Notes: generated from the sequence alone by a model not told the origin. 10,140 nucleotides of DNA from Methanodesulfokora sp964525965 (GCA_964525965.1 CAZGKA010000005.1:1-10140), one strand, 5' to 3'; positions 1 to 5,880 are shown, counted from the stretch's first letter. Numbers and translations are program-made.

Positions 1-1198
1 CTTCTCCATGCCTTAGGCCGCCGAAGCTGGGATCGGCATAGAGCCATCCATAGGGCTCCACGTAGAACTGGGCCCAGTCGTGCATGCCCCACCTCACCGG
101 GTTCATGTACCAGCCGGACTGCCATCTAGCGGGCACGCCCACAATCCTGCAGAGGGTTATGAAGAGTATCGCCTGCATGCCACAATCTCCTCTTAGGTTC
201 CTGGCAACGTACTCTGCTATGCAGTCGTACAGGGAATAGTCGTGAGCGTAGGCGTATCTCACGTTCTTAGTTATCCACTTCCAGATCCTGACAGCCTTTA
301 AATAGGGATTTTCCTCGCTCCCAACAATTCTCTCAGCTAAGGATCTGAGATATCGCGTGAAGACTATGTGAGGCGGCCTCTCCTCGAGGTACCTGCTCAG
401 ATGAGCGGGAGGCTTCGCCACAAATTCTGAGTTTACCCGGGAATTAAATCCCATCGACACGAACTCGTACTCTATCCATACCTTATCTTCGTCTCCGGAA
501 GTTATCTCGAAGTAGGCCGTCCTCTGAGGGTGATCCCACTCAGCCAGGTAGGGCTCCTTGCTGCAGTCCACGATCTTCACTTGAGGATGGAGGTCGCACA
601 CCCTCGGGATGGGTATCCAGATCCTCAGGGTTTCTCCTCTGGGAACTGCCCCCTCGCGAACCCTGACGGTGGCCCTGACCCTGTACCTCAGGGGGAGCAC
701 GTGGTTCACGCCCGCCTTCATGACGAGCTCCGCCCTCTTCCTCAAAACTTCCTTCGATTTTCTCTCCATCTCGTCCACTTTTTTCCTTCTTCTGCTCTTA
801 AGAGAGGGACAGAGCCAGAACACGTTCGGCACAAATCTTCTCAAAGCCCTGAACTCTCCGTCGATGATCTTGTGATCTATACAACCCATCCTCACGAGCT
901 TCCTGAACTCCCCCGGGGTAAGATCGGGGATCTCCTCTCTGAGCGTGTTGAAGGCTCCTTCCTCCGAATATATATACTCTGCCCTCCACCTCCTAATTCT
1001 CTCCAGCTCGAACTCAAGCCTCAGTTTTTCTTCACCGTTACATAGAGGTATGAGGTTTTGTATCTCTTCCTCAGCTCTCGAAAGCTCTCCTCTGTTGATG
1101 AGCTGTTTTATTCTGGGAGGGAGAGGCTCTCTCATGAAGAAAAGGATGTTGGGCAACTGGGTCACTCTCCTCTTAGATCCGGCCAGGTATGTGCTCAC
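1..1198 (-). CDS. Transglutaminase-fold (papain-like) protein, C-terminus cut by window edge
   Basis: The reading frame is open on the minus strand from a stop just upstream at 1202-1204 to the left edge, giving 399 visible residues. Residues about 170-260 form a beta-rich region with a short motif RIWIPIPR, as in the N-terminal sandwich of transglutaminase-like proteins. The catalytic core follows: Cys339 in RGDCGMQ, His373 in GMHDWAQFYVEP and Asp389 in YADPSFGG, a complete Cys-His-Asp triad in the usual order and spacing. Residues 1-165 are helical, charged and not recognised. No signal peptide or membrane segment is visible, so a cytoplasmic protein is likely. The GTG start at 1196-1198 overlaps the TGA stop of the stomatin gene in GTGA, implying translational coupling. 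However, the purine-rich GAGGA lies directly against it, and a GTG at 1163-1165, a TTG at 1154-1156 or an ATG at 1133-1135 could be used instead. Substrate and reaction (protease, amidase or crosslinker) are unknown. Confidence 0.85.
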   Translation of the reverse strand, partial: MSTYLAGSKRRVTQLPNILFFMREPLPPRIKQLINRGELSRAEEEIQNLIPLCNGEEKLRLEFELERIRRWRAEYIYSEEGAFNTLREEIPDLTPGEFRKLVRMGCIDHKIIDGEFRALRRFVPNVFWLCPSLKSRRRKKVDEMERKSKEVLRKRAELVMKAGVNHVLPLRYRVRATVRVREGAVPRGETLRIWIPIPRVCDLHPQVKIVDCSKEPYLAEWDHPQRTAYFEITSGDEDKVWIEYEFVSMGFNSRVNSEFVAKPPAHLSRYLEERPPHIVFTRYLRSLAERIVGSEENPYLKAVRIWKWITKNVRYAYAHDYSLYDCIAEYVARNLRGDCGMQAILFITLCRIVGVPARWQSGWYMNPVRWGMHDWAQFYVEPYGWLYADPSFGGLRHGE

Positions 1199-2052
1199 TC
1201 CTCAAGCTTCGCCCTGCTGAGCCAGTCCTTGAGCATCTCCAGCAGCTCCATCGGTATGACTATTTTTGTTGAACTGGACTCGCCCACCGCCTTCAGTCCG
1301 TCCAGATATTGAAGCTTCATCGTGTTCTCGTCGAGCTGTTTGGCCACCTCAGATATCTTCTGAAGAGCCAGTGCATAACCCTCAGCCCTCAGTATGGCGG
1401 CCTGCTTCTCCCCCTCCGCCTTGAGTATGGCGGCCTGCTTCTCCCCCTCCGCCTCCTTTATGGCCGCCTCCTTCTTACCCTCGGCCTCTGTGACCATGGC
1501 TCTCCTAGCCCTCTCAGCAGCCATCTGCTTTATCATGGCCTCCTGCACGCTTGAGGGTGGGAGTATCTCCCTTATCTCCACGTTTGTTATCTTGACCCCC
1601 CACCTCTCCGTGACCTCATCCAGCTTAGTTCTCAGTATCTGGTTTATCTCGTCCCTCTTGGCCAAGACCTCGTCCAGCATCATCTCGCCTATGACGGCCC
1701 TCAAAGTGGTTGTCGCTATGCCTATAGCTGCTCCCTTAAAGTCAGACACATTGAGAACGCTGGCCTTCGGATCAACGACCTTATAGTACACTATGAAGTC
1801 TATGTCTGTGGGGGCATTGTCCCTGGTTATGCAGGTCTGATGAGGGACATCAAAATAGCCTTCCCTTAGATCGACCCAGTTAAGCTGATCTATTATAGGG
1901 ATCCTAAAAACTATTCCAGGCCCTTTGACTCCCATGAACCTGCCCAGCCTCAGTATCACGAGCCTCTTGAACTCCGGCACTATACGTATTGCTGACGCCA
2001 GAAACCAGATCACAACAGCCAAAATTATTATTGTGGAAATCAGGCCGAACAT
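1195..2052 (-). CDS. Stomatin/prohibitin-family (SPFH) membrane protein
   Basis: This is a 285-residue SPFH protein, close to the usual prokaryotic stomatin length. Residues 1-20 form one hydrophobic anchor, followed by the SPFH domain (about 24-180) with family motifs VPEFKRLVILRLGR, GPGIVFRIPIID and ITRDNAPTDIDFIVYYKV. Residues 180-230 are an Ala/Glu/Lys-rich coiled coil with 11-residue repeats (EGEKQAAIL...), two of them nearly identical in DNA. The C-terminal hydrophobic patch KIVIPMELLEML (263-274) resembles the segment of Pyrococcus stomatin PH1511 that is cut by its NfeD partner. Stomatins oligomerise on membranes and organise microdomains. The gene starts 2 bases after the nfeD stop, with a good Shine-Dalgarno motif inside the end of nfeD, and its stop overlaps the candidate start of the transglutaminase gene, so the three are co-transcribed. 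Confidence 0.95.
   Translation of the reverse strand: MFGLISTIIILAVVIWFLASAIRIVPEFKRLVILRLGRFMGVKGPGIVFRIPIIDQLNWVDLREGYFDVPHQTCITRDNAPTDIDFIVYYKVVDPKASVLNVSDFKGAAIGIATTTLRAVIGEMMLDEVLAKRDEINQILRTKLDEVTERWGVKITNVEIREILPPSSVQEAMIKQMAAERARRAMVTEAEGKKEAAIKEAEGEKQAAILKAEGEKQAAILRAEGYALALQKISEVAKQLDENTMKLQYLDGLKAVGESSSTKIVIPMELLEMLKDWLSRAKLEE
1391..1453 (-). repeat. Tandem 33-bp repeat inside the stomatin coiled coil
   Basis: Bases 1391-1420 and 1424-1453 are identical over 30 bases (period 33 bases, 11 codons). A diverged third unit follows at about 1457-1486. The repeat encodes the hendecad EGEKQAAILKA. The near-perfect DNA identity of the first two units points to a recent duplication or gene-conversion event that added one coiled-coil unit. 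Confidence 0.9.
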
Positions 2053-2054
2053 CT

Positions 2055-3260
2055 TTACTCACACCTCGCCACGACCAACCTCATACCTCTAACGTCTAGG
2101 ACCAGAATTTTCTCCCCCTCCTCCAGATCCTCATCGGAGGTGGCTGTCCAGAGCTCGGACTCCACCAGCACCACGCCTTCTCCTCCAGCTGGTATTCTCC
2201 TCTTCACCACCCCCTCCTTTCCCACCAAGGAGCGTAAGGTGTGGACCACAGGTCTCATCTTCAGCGCGGCCCTCATCTTGTAGAGATAGAAACCGAGGAG
2301 TCCTGAGGCACACACCAGCAGACCGGCCATCACCTCAGACCAGACGCTCATCGGGAGCATTGGAGCTGACTCGTATATCATCACGAGGCCCAATGCGGAT
2401 ATGCAGGCCCCTATGATCGCCAGAACGCCATGTCCTGTCTTAAGCTCGAGGAACATGGCCACCACTCCTAGCACTATGATCACGAACGCCGTCATGCTGA
2501 CCCCTATGAGGTCCATTCCCAACAGCCCTAGGAGAACCAGCGCCGCTCCAACGATCTCCACTATGTAGGTGGGGTGAGTCAGCCCGAGAAGGATCATGAG
2601 CGCACCGATCATCAGGAGAAGCCAGGCGTCATCCGGATTGGTGACGATCAGTAGGACGGAGGATCTCAGATCGGGACTCACCTCCTGTACGTAGCCGGTC
2701 CACCCCACGTCCTGAAGGAACTCCTCAAGCGTGTGGGCCTCAAACTCTATCACATGACACCTGAGCGCCTCCTTATCGGAAAGGGCCAAATTATCTCTGA
2801 CAAATCTCTCAGCAGCAGTGGAGTTCCTGTTTGAGCTCTCAGCTAAGCTCTTGGCCCAGCCAGCTATGGCGCTCACGACCTTCTCATCGTACGGACGGGG
2901 CTGAGCTGCTCCGACCACAGCTCCGGGACCCATGCCGGCAACCTTGGATGCCAAGAGAATTATCGATCCCGCTGAGAAGGCTCTTCCACCGGGAGGGACG
3001 TACACCGCGAACTCCACTCCTGAGTTCCTCATGAGGTCCACTATCCTCTCTGTCGCTGAGAGAAAACCTCCGTTGGTGTCGAGAACCACCACAACTCTGT
3101 TGATGCCCTTCTGTCTAGCTATGCTGATTACCTCCTCCATGTATGCCACAACTCCTTCCGTTATCGGGCCGTCGATTCTCATCACTAGAGTTTTTCCGGA
3201 TAGAGAGGAAAGAGGTGATATGATGAGGGGGATTGCCAAGAGGATGAGTAATGACTTCAT
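2055..3260 (-). CDS. nfeD: Long-form NfeD membrane serine protease (ClpP-like, stomatin operon partner)
   Basis: This 401-residue protein is the long NfeD type. Residues 1-22 are a signal/anchor segment. Residues 24-200 are a ClpP-fold protease domain with DTNGG (61-65), Ser96 in RAFSAGS and Lys137 in WAKSLAESSNRN. The Ser-Lys distance of 41 residues matches the Ser97/Lys138 dyad of Pyrococcus PH1510-N, so the protease is predicted to be active. Residues about 210-326 hold four to five membrane spans. Residues about 340-401 are the C-terminal OB-fold typical of NfeD (LVGKEGVVKRRI ... EGEKILVLDVRGMRLVV). In the Pyrococcus pair this protease cleaves the hydrophobic C-terminus of stomatin, and the next gene here encodes stomatin. 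It is the first gene of the operon. An AT-rich TATA element at 3287-3295 predicts a transcript start within a few bases of the ATG, that is, a leaderless message. Confidence 0.95.
   Translation of the reverse strand: MKSLLILLAIPLIISPLSSLSGKTLVMRIDGPITEGVVAYMEEVISIARQKGINRVVVVLDTNGGFLSATERIVDLMRNSGVEFAVYVPPGGRAFSAGSIILLASKVAGMGPGAVVGAAQPRPYDEKVVSAIAGWAKSLAESSNRNSTAAERFVRDNLALSDKEALRCHVIEFEAHTLEEFLQDVGWTGYVQEVSPDLRSSVLLIVTNPDDAWLLLMIGALMILLGLTHPTYIVEIVGAALVLLGLLGMDLIGVSMTAFVIIVLGVVAMFLELKTGHGVLAIIGACISALGLVMIYESAPMLPMSVWSEVMAGLLVCASGLLGFYLYKMRAALKMRPVVHTLRSLVGKEGVVKRRIPAGGEGVVLVESELWTATSDEDLEEGEKILVLDVRGMRLVVARCE
2062..2067 (-). promoter_or_regulatory. Ribosome binding site for the stomatin gene
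   Basis: GAGGTG on the minus strand lies inside the last codons of nfeD, 9 bases before the stomatin ATG. It supports this start and re-initiation after nfeD. Confidence 0.65.
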
Positions 3261-3286
3261 CTAAGTTAACAATCTGGACGGTTTAA

Positions 3287-3295
3287 CTATTTAAA
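3287..3295 (-). promoter_or_regulatory. TATA box of the nfeD operon
   Basis: The minus-strand sequence TTTAAATAG lies 27-35 bases upstream of the nfeD ATG. With the usual archaeal spacing the transcript would start about 5 bases before the ATG, leaving no room for a ribosome binding site. A second AT-rich stretch just upstream (3297-3305) is an alternative. Confidence 0.6.
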
Positions 3296-3342
3296 GAAAT
3301 ATTTAGGAAAAGGTATTGTCCTTTATTTTGACATCTCCTCAT

Positions 3343-3419
3343 GCTGACCGAGCGAACGGTGATGTAGGTCACGGGAGATCGGCCCCGCTGCACGCGACCC
3401 CCAGAGGAAGATCACTTCC
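3343..3419. other. GC-rich structured island between two divergent promoters
   Basis: This stretch is clearly richer in G+C than the AT-rich DNA on either side and encodes no convincing protein. It holds nested inverted repeats: GGTC (3367-3370) with GACC (3396-3399), CGGG (3372-3375) with CCCG (3384-3387), and a separate dyad GGAAG-N4-CTTCC (3406-3419). It could be a small structured RNA or an operator region. No tRNA, C/D-box or H/ACA signature could be confirmed. Confidence 0.25.
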
Positions 3420-3431
3420 AAATCGTTCAGA

Positions 3432-3441
3432 CTTTTTATAT
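3432..3441 (+). promoter_or_regulatory. TATA box of the peroxiredoxin-diiron fusion gene
   Basis: CTTTTTATAT lies about 55 bases upstream of the start codon. The transcript would begin near 3463, giving a leader of about 30 bases that includes a Shine-Dalgarno motif. This gene is therefore leadered, unlike most other first genes in the window. A dyad AACC-N5-GGTT (3445-3457) sits between the TATA box and the predicted start, a typical place for an archaeal repressor site. Confidence 0.6.
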
Positions 3442-3480
3442 CAGAACCGTTAAGGTTAGAGTGGAGTCTTTTATCGGAGA

Positions 3481-3486
3481 GAGGTG
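3481..3486 (+). promoter_or_regulatory. Ribosome binding site that fixes the TTG start of the fusion gene
   Basis: GAGGTG lies 6 bases upstream of TTG at 3493. An in-frame stop TAA at 3487-3489 rules out any earlier start, and the next in-frame ATG falls at residue 31, inside the peroxiredoxin fold. TTG is therefore the start. Confidence 0.8.
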
Positions 3487-3492
3487 TAAACC

Positions 3493-4566
3493 TTGGAGTT
3501 TGACGAGATCGAGGTTGAGGAGATCTACGCACCCCAGCTCGGGGATCCATTCCCGGAGCTGGAGGTCAAGACCACCAAGGGGATGATAAAGCTTCCCGAC
3601 TTCTTCAAGGGCAAGTGGTTCGTCCTCTTCTCACATCCCGCAGATTTCACGCCAGTGTGCACCACCGAGTTTGTGGCGTTCGCTAGAAGACATGAGGAGT
3701 TCAGGAAGCTCAATTGCGAGCTCATAGGGCTGAGCATAGACCAGGTTTTCAGTCACATAAAGTGGTTGGAGTGGATCGAGGAGAACTTAGGCATTAAGGT
3801 TGATTTCCCGGTTATAGCCGACGACACAGGAATGGTAGCTGACCTTCTCGGGATGATAAGCCCCTCCAAGGGAAGCAACACCGTGAGGGCGGTCTTCATA
3901 GTGGATCCCGAGGGGAAGATAAGGGCCGTGCTGTACTACCCGCAGGAGGTCGGGAGGAACGTGGATGAGATCCTCAGACTTGTGAAGGCTCTCCAGGTAA
4001 GTGATGAGAAGAATGCTGCTGTCCCGGCCAACTGGCCCGACAACGAGCTCGTGGGAGATGACCTTATAGTCCCTCCAGCCTCATCTGTGGAGGAGAAGAA
4101 GGAAAGGGAGGAGGCCAAGGCCAGGGGCGAGATCGAGTGCTTCGACTGGTGGTTCTGCCACAGGACCTACAGTAACGACCTGAAGTACCTGCTGGAGAGG
4201 GCTGTGATAAGGGAGCTGCAGGTCTCCATCCAGTACATGTGGCAGCACGTCAAGCTGGAGGGAACCGAGATCGGAAAGAGGTTGAAGGCCATAGCCATAC
4301 AGGAGATGAAGCACGCCGAGGACATAGCGGAGAGGCTCGTGGAGCTCGGTGGCGTTCCTCCGACGAAGCCGTCAAGGGTGAGGATCGGGGAGAGCCCCAG
4401 GGAAATGATGGAGCTCGATGCCGAAGACGAGGAGGGTGCTGTGAGGCTCTACACCAAGATAATAAGGATAGCCAAGGAGAAGGGCGACTCGAAGACCGCT
4501 GAACTGTTCGAGAGAGTACTGAGAGATGAGGAGGAGCACCTGAAGTTCTTCAGAAGCCAGCAGTAG
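3493..4566 (+). CDS. Peroxiredoxin fused to a bacterioferritin/rubrerythrin-like diiron domain
   Basis: This is one uninterrupted 357-residue frame with two enzyme domains. Residues 1-224 are an archaeal Prx6-type peroxiredoxin: FSHPADFTPVCTTEF holds the PxxxTxxC motif with peroxidatic Cys56 and the preceding His48, Arg131 (NTVRAVF) is the usual catalytic arginine, and Cys216/Cys222 in CFDWWFCHR match the tail cysteines of archaeal enzymes such as Aeropyrum ApTPx. Residues 228-357 are a ferritin-like four-helix bundle with a full diiron ligand set: Glu241 (RELQVSIQY), Glu271 and His274 (QEMKHAE), Glu313 or 314 (EDEEGAVRL), Glu346 and His349 (RDEEEHL). Met272 falls where bacterioferritin has its haem-ligating Met52. 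The diiron domain follows the peroxiredoxin tail almost without linker. The expected role is cytoplasmic peroxide reduction, with the diiron part acting as a peroxidase, ferrous iron oxidase or both. It starts with TTG after a good ribosome binding site and seems to be transcribed alone. Confidence 0.93.
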   Translation: MEFDEIEVEEIYAPQLGDPFPELEVKTTKGMIKLPDFFKGKWFVLFSHPADFTPVCTTEFVAFARRHEEFRKLNCELIGLSIDQVFSHIKWLEWIEENLGIKVDFPVIADDTGMVADLLGMISPSKGSNTVRAVFIVDPEGKIRAVLYYPQEVGRNVDEILRLVKALQVSDEKNAAVPANWPDNELVGDDLIVPPASSVEEKKEREEAKARGEIECFDWWFCHRTYSNDLKYLLERAVIRELQVSIQYMWQHVKLEGTEIGKRLKAIAIQEMKHAEDIAERLVELGGVPPTKPSRVRIGESPREMMELDAEDEEGAVRLYTKIIRIAKEKGDSKTAELFERVLRDEEEHLKFFRSQQ

Positions 4567-4589
4567 CTCTTATCCTACTCCTGAGAGCT
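4565..4589. terminator. Possible bidirectional hairpin between convergent genes
   Basis: AGCTCT (4565-4570) and AGAGCT (4584-4589) form a 6-bp inverted repeat around a 13-base loop that covers the 8-base gap between the two convergent stop codons. It lacks a strong T-run on either side, so a termination role is only a guess. Confidence 0.25.
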
Positions 4590-5069
4590 CTTAAGGGAGT
4601 TCTCGCTCTTAACCTCCTTCTTTTTCTCGTTTTCATCATCCTCCTTGTTCCTGTCTGCATCCACTCCCGATCCCTGAACCCTCATGAATCCAAGCAGGTC
4701 CTCTTCCTCCTCCCTCTTCTCCTCCTCGTCCTCCACAGTTACGGGAATTACCTTCTCGCCCTTCACGTGAACCCTGAATTGGTTTATAACCTCGGTAGCG
4801 AACTCAGGAGCCATCGTGGGCATTATGAGGTAGTCCTTGCCCAGCTCCTCGTGAACCTTCCTGAGGACCTCCGTGATCCTCTCAGCCAAGGAGGGGGTGA
4901 CCCTCTTCACGACCACCAGCACGTTGCTGGAGTAGACCTCGGGATCCGGCGTGGAGAGAGCAATCATCTCCACGAAGTTGTTGCCCAGCTCCCCCCTGAT
5001 GAGGTCGTAGAATATTTTGACAGCTTTAGCCCACTCCTCAGGCGCATCTTCTGGGAGATCCAGGCTCAT
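4575..5069 (-). CDS. Unrecognised protein with a long charged tail; possibly a degenerate nucleotidyltransferase-like fold
   Basis: I do not recognise this 164-residue protein. Residues 10-112 look folded: helix, then MIALSTPDPEVYSSNVLVVVKRV (35-57), helix 58-77 and a strand around DYLIMP. The strand-loop-strand layout with SSNVLVVV recalls the GS...DxDLLVV core of small nucleotidyltransferases. The glycine and the two metal-binding aspartates are absent, so if related it would be inactive. Residues 113-164 are almost entirely Glu, Asp, Lys, Ser and Asn and should be disordered, which is unusual in a thermophile. It begins with ATG behind a TATA box at about archaeal leaderless distance and ends 8 bases from the peroxiredoxin fusion gene in convergent orientation. 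Codon use looks like its neighbours. The existence of the gene is well supported by its own promoter and ordinary sequence; its function is unknown. Confidence 0.75.
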   Translation of the reverse strand: MSLDLPEDAPEEWAKAVKIFYDLIRGELGNNFVEMIALSTPDPEVYSSNVLVVVKRVTPSLAERITEVLRKVHEELGKDYLIMPTMAPEFATEVINQFRVHVKGEKVIPVTVEDEEEKREEEEDLLGFMRVQGSGVDADRNKEDDENEKKKEVKSENSLKSSQE

Positions 5070-5095
5070 TTCTATCGAACCAACTCCCCCAGCTT

Positions 5096-5106
5096 AAGTA
5101 TTAAAG
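5096..5106 (-). promoter_or_regulatory. TATA box of the charged-tail protein gene
   Basis: The minus-strand sequence CTTTAATACTT is centred about 32 bases upstream of the ATG at 5069, predicting a nearly leaderless transcript starting around 5075. Confidence 0.5.
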
Positions 5107-5179
5107 ATTGCCGTTTTCCACGAGGATCGGGGCCCGAAGGGCTTTAAAGACCTGGGTCGTGGGTGGAGGATCCTCGAGA

Positions 5180-5584
5180 TCAGGGGACCACCTCTATGCC
5201 CATCTCCGACAGCTTGTCCGATCTCGATCTTATATCCTTGTCAAAGGTCGCTAGGTGCTTGGAACCCGCGAGCTTACAAGCGACGACGTGAAGCAGATCG
5301 GGTGAGCGCAGACCCAGGATCTGAGCGTACTTGAAGGCCCGGGTCATGACGTCGTTGAAGTCCACTGTGGCCACGCTAGCTCCCGCCCTGTTGACGGAGT
5401 AGAGGGCCAGCGCCAGCGGCTCCTCAAGGCCAGCTCTGGAGTAGACCGAGGCGAGCTCCACCAACGTTAGCTTGCTCACCACCTTTTTCTCCCTGAGACC
5501 CTTCAGGAGTTTGACCGCCGTTTCATGGTTGGCGTCCAGCTCATCGATGTAGGATATGAGGACGTTCGTGTCCAGGTAGATCAT
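5180..5584 (-). CDS. vapC: PIN-domain ribonuclease toxin, VapC family
   Basis: This 134-residue protein is the standard VapC length. The acidic metal-binding residues of the PIN domain are all present: Asp5 with Asn7 in YLDTNVL, Glu43 in LTLVELASVY, Asp96 in RSPDLLHVVA and Asp115 with Asp117 in ATFDKDI. VapC toxins cut RNA, often tRNA or rRNA, in the cytoplasm and are held in check by the partner antitoxin. The start ATG overlaps the vapB stop in ATGA, and GGAGGAGG stands 10 bases upstream (5595-5602). Nothing suggests decay, so the toxin should be functional. The RNA target cannot be told from sequence. Confidence 0.93.
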   Translation of the reverse strand: MIYLDTNVLISYIDELDANHETAVKLLKGLREKKVVSKLTLVELASVYSRAGLEEPLALALYSVNRAGASVATVDFNDVMTRAFKYAQILGLRSPDLLHVVACKLAGSKHLATFDKDIRSRSDKLSEMGIEVVP

Positions 5585-5832
5585 CTGCTTCTTTCCTCCT
5601 CCAGGATCTTGGTCAGACCGCCATGTCTCAACCTGTAGCGCTTTTTGTTGAATTCCTCAGCCTTCTCATAGACGTGATCCCAGAACCCCACCTCCTTCAT
5701 GACCTCCTTGATGCCCTTCTCTATCATTATGTTTATCGCGTGGGACCTGCTCCTGGCGATGCCGTACTTGACCATCTTGTCAGCGATCTCAGCCAGCTCT
5801 CTGCGTATCTTGATGGATACCGTAACTGACAT
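5581..5832 (-). CDS. vapB: Ribbon-helix-helix antitoxin, VapB family
   Basis: This 83-residue protein has an N-terminal ribbon-helix-helix domain: strand TVSIKIRR (4-11), helix 12-22 and helix 27-46 with ARSRSHAINIMIEKGI, the usual turn and second helix of the family. Residues 47-83 (GFWDHVYEKAEEFNKKRYR...) would wrap into the VapC active site and neutralise it. VapB proteins bind as dimers to their own promoter and repress it, better in complex with VapC. The 4-base overlap with vapC couples translation. The ATG at 5830-5832 is the first in frame and is preceded at a distance by AGGTG. Confidence 0.9.
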   Translation of the reverse strand: MSVTVSIKIRRELAEIADKMVKYGIARSRSHAINIMIEKGIKEVMKEVGFWDHVYEKAEEFNKKRYRLRHGGLTKILEEERSR

Positions 5833-5833
5833 A

Positions 5834-5857
5834 TACCTAATACACCTGGGTTACCTA
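5834..5857. promoter_or_regulatory. Candidate VapB operator (direct repeats)
   Basis: TACCTA occurs at 5834-5839 and 5852-5857 with a related TACACC at 5841-5846 between them. The repeats lie between the vapB TATA box and start codon, where a bound ribbon-helix-helix repressor would block transcription. The repeats are short and could be chance. Confidence 0.3.
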
Positions 5858-5870
5858 TGCCACCCCCAGT

Positions 5871-5880
5871 GTTTAAAAGG
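5871..5880 (-). promoter_or_regulatory. TATA box of the vapBC operon
   Basis: The minus-strand sequence CCTTTTAAAC is centred about 43 bases from the vapB ATG, giving a leader of roughly 17 bases that could include the AGGTG motif. Confidence 0.5.

Noticed and set aside
3359..3372. GTGATGT as a C box of a C/D-box guide RNA
   Set aside because: No D box (CTGA) follows at a suitable distance and there is no C'/D' pair.
4150..4180. The peroxiredoxin-diiron protein as two adjacent genes wrongly joined
   Set aside because: The frame is continuous, and no stop codon, start codon or Shine-Dalgarno motif is present at the junction.
5130..5145. GCCC-GAA-GGGC followed by TTT as an intrinsic terminator on the plus strand
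   Set aside because: No plus-strand gene ends here. On the minus strand it lies between vapC and the promoter of the next gene but has no T-run on that side, so its role is unclear.
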